Origin: Rossellomorea orangium | GTDB taxonomy: Bacteria > Bacillota > Bacilli > Bacillales > Bacillaceae_B | Assembly (NCBI RefSeq): GCF_019334305.1 | Contig: NZ_JAHWGH010000012.1 | Location: 124,001-188,000, forward strand | Length of the DNA stretch: 64,000 bases | Direction: 5' to 3' | Shown here: positions 63,282-64,000 of the stretch, piece by piece | How positions within the stretch are numbered: the first letter of the stretch is position 1 | How the letters are laid out: every line of letters starts with the position of its first letter | Notes under the pieces: model-generated | Told to the model about the DNA's origin: nothing | Database searches by the model: none | The model's input: the letters and a program-made list of their open reading frames with translations, nothing else | Made by a program: the position numbers and the translations under genes

Positions 63282-64000
63282 ATGTGGGAACAAAAGCTGA
63301 TCCAAACAAATCGAGGGGTTTTCGAAATCTTTGAAGCGGGGAGTGGGGAACCTTTATGTGTGACTCATCTATATAGTGAGTTTAATGAGCGCGGTTACCA
63401 TTTCGCTGACAGGTTCGTGGAAGATTTTAAAGTGTATCTTGTGAACCTGAAAGAAACAGGGAATTCCACTGAAGTGAAGCACGAAGATGAGCTGAGCATG
63501 AGTGAGACAAGCAAAGATTTAGAAGCGATTCGCGATACTCTCGGGTACGATCACTGGAACTTTGCCGGTCATTCAACCGGTGGGATGCTCGGGTTGCACT
63601 ATGCCGCTGATCATCCGGATTCCGTGAAGCGGTTGATTGTAGGCGGAGCTTCCGCTACAAACGAATACACGGAGCACCAGGACAGTATTTATTGCGACAA
63701 GAACCCTGATAACGACCGTTTGAAAGAGGTCGTTTCGGTCCTTTATTCTGAAGAGGCAACCAAAGAAGAACGCCGGCAGGCAGGGAAGACGTGGACGGAA
63801 ATGTCCTTGCATGATCCGGAAAGATACGATGAATACTTCGCCAAGCCGAGCAGTGGCAAAGTGGTTCAAAAACGTCTGGATTATTATTCTAAGACCGAAC
63901 TTCCTACGTATGATATTAGAGGAACCATCTCGGACATCACCACTCCGACGATCATTTTCTGTGGGAGGCATGATGCCCAATGCCCGTTTGTGTTTTCCGA
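63282..64000 (+). CDS. Alpha/beta hydrolase, cut by the window end
   Basis: A frame open from ATG 63282 (after GGGGGA) to the last base, 239 residues so far. It contains VTHLYSEFNERGYHFADRF, the nucleophile elbow FAGHSTGGMLG with Ser98, and near the end TPTIIFCGRHDAQCPF with the acid Asp of the hydrolase triad. The catalytic His should lie just beyond the window. It resembles proline-iminopeptidase-like hydrolases. A minus-strand open frame across it is a shadow. Confidence 0.85.
   Translation, partial: MWEQKLIQTNRGVFEIFEAGSGEPLCVTHLYSEFNERGYHFADRFVEDFKVYLVNLKETGNSTEVKHEDELSMSETSKDLEAIRDTLGYDHWNFAGHSTGGMLGLHYAADHPDSVKRLIVGGASATNEYTEHQDSIYCDKNPDNDRLKEVVSVLYSEEATKEERRQAGKTWTEMSLHDPERYDEYFAKPSSGKVVQKRLDYYSKTELPTYDIRGTISDITTPTIIFCGRHDAQCPFVFS

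Noticed and set aside
63573..63980. 135-codon minus-strand frame near the window end
   Set aside because: Antisense to a clear alpha/beta hydrolase whose frame runs off the window.

Overview
The window looks like a chromosomal piece of a low-to-moderate GC member of the Bacillaceae (Bacillus sensu lato). The support is strong AGGAGG-type ribosome binding sites, frequent GTG and TTG starts, the gene order rbsRKDACB, hxlAB divergent from hxlR, and the ytkL / ytoI / ytpI / nrnA group known from Bacillus subtilis. The genus cannot be fixed from sequence reading alone. No rRNA or tRNA gene, CRISPR array, integrase or transposase gene was seen.

Layout. 1-5.7 kb: complete ribose operon (repressor, ribokinase, pyranase, ABC importer) ending in a clear terminator. 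5.7-6.9 kb: poorly coding boundary with one unknown gene. 6.9-16.5 kb: an AT-rich island with three units that look like anti-phage or DNA-conflict functions. These are an Mrr-type endonuclease with a MerR-like N-terminus, a 1009-residue superfamily 2 helicase fused to a nuclease-like C-terminus, and a tightly overlapping three-gene operon (nuclease-like effector, small middle component, Rad50/SMC-like ATPase with a zinc hook) that fits the ABC-three-component (ABC-3C) class. 16.9-19.6 kb: NCS1 permease divergent from alanine dehydrogenase. 19.7-21.5 kb: formaldehyde-detoxifying ribulose monophosphate genes and their regulator. 21.7-30 kb: ytkL, ytoI, ytpI, nrnA and small neighbours.

30-64 kb is an accessory stretch of mostly single small genes: GNAT acetyltransferases, VOC (glyoxalase-fold) proteins, NUDIX hydrolases, P-loop kinase-like proteins, an aminoglycoside nucleotidyltransferase-like protein, DinB, CGNR, PadR, Crp and LysR proteins, and many small membrane proteins. 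It shows decay: a poly-A frameshift, an in-frame amber stop, and remnants of a NUDIX gene and a GNAT gene. It also carries several families of intergenic repeats. The window ends inside an alpha/beta hydrolase gene.

The most notable non-gene signals are: five intergenic promoters with the same extended core (TTGAGT-like, exactly 17 bp, AATAAT, then TTGGWATTA) spread over 22 kb; two directly repeated elements with 6 and 4 degenerate 20-bp units; two homologous four-unit palindrome arrays in opposite orientation; and a 238-bp structured repeat of a kind common in Bacillaceae intergenic DNA.
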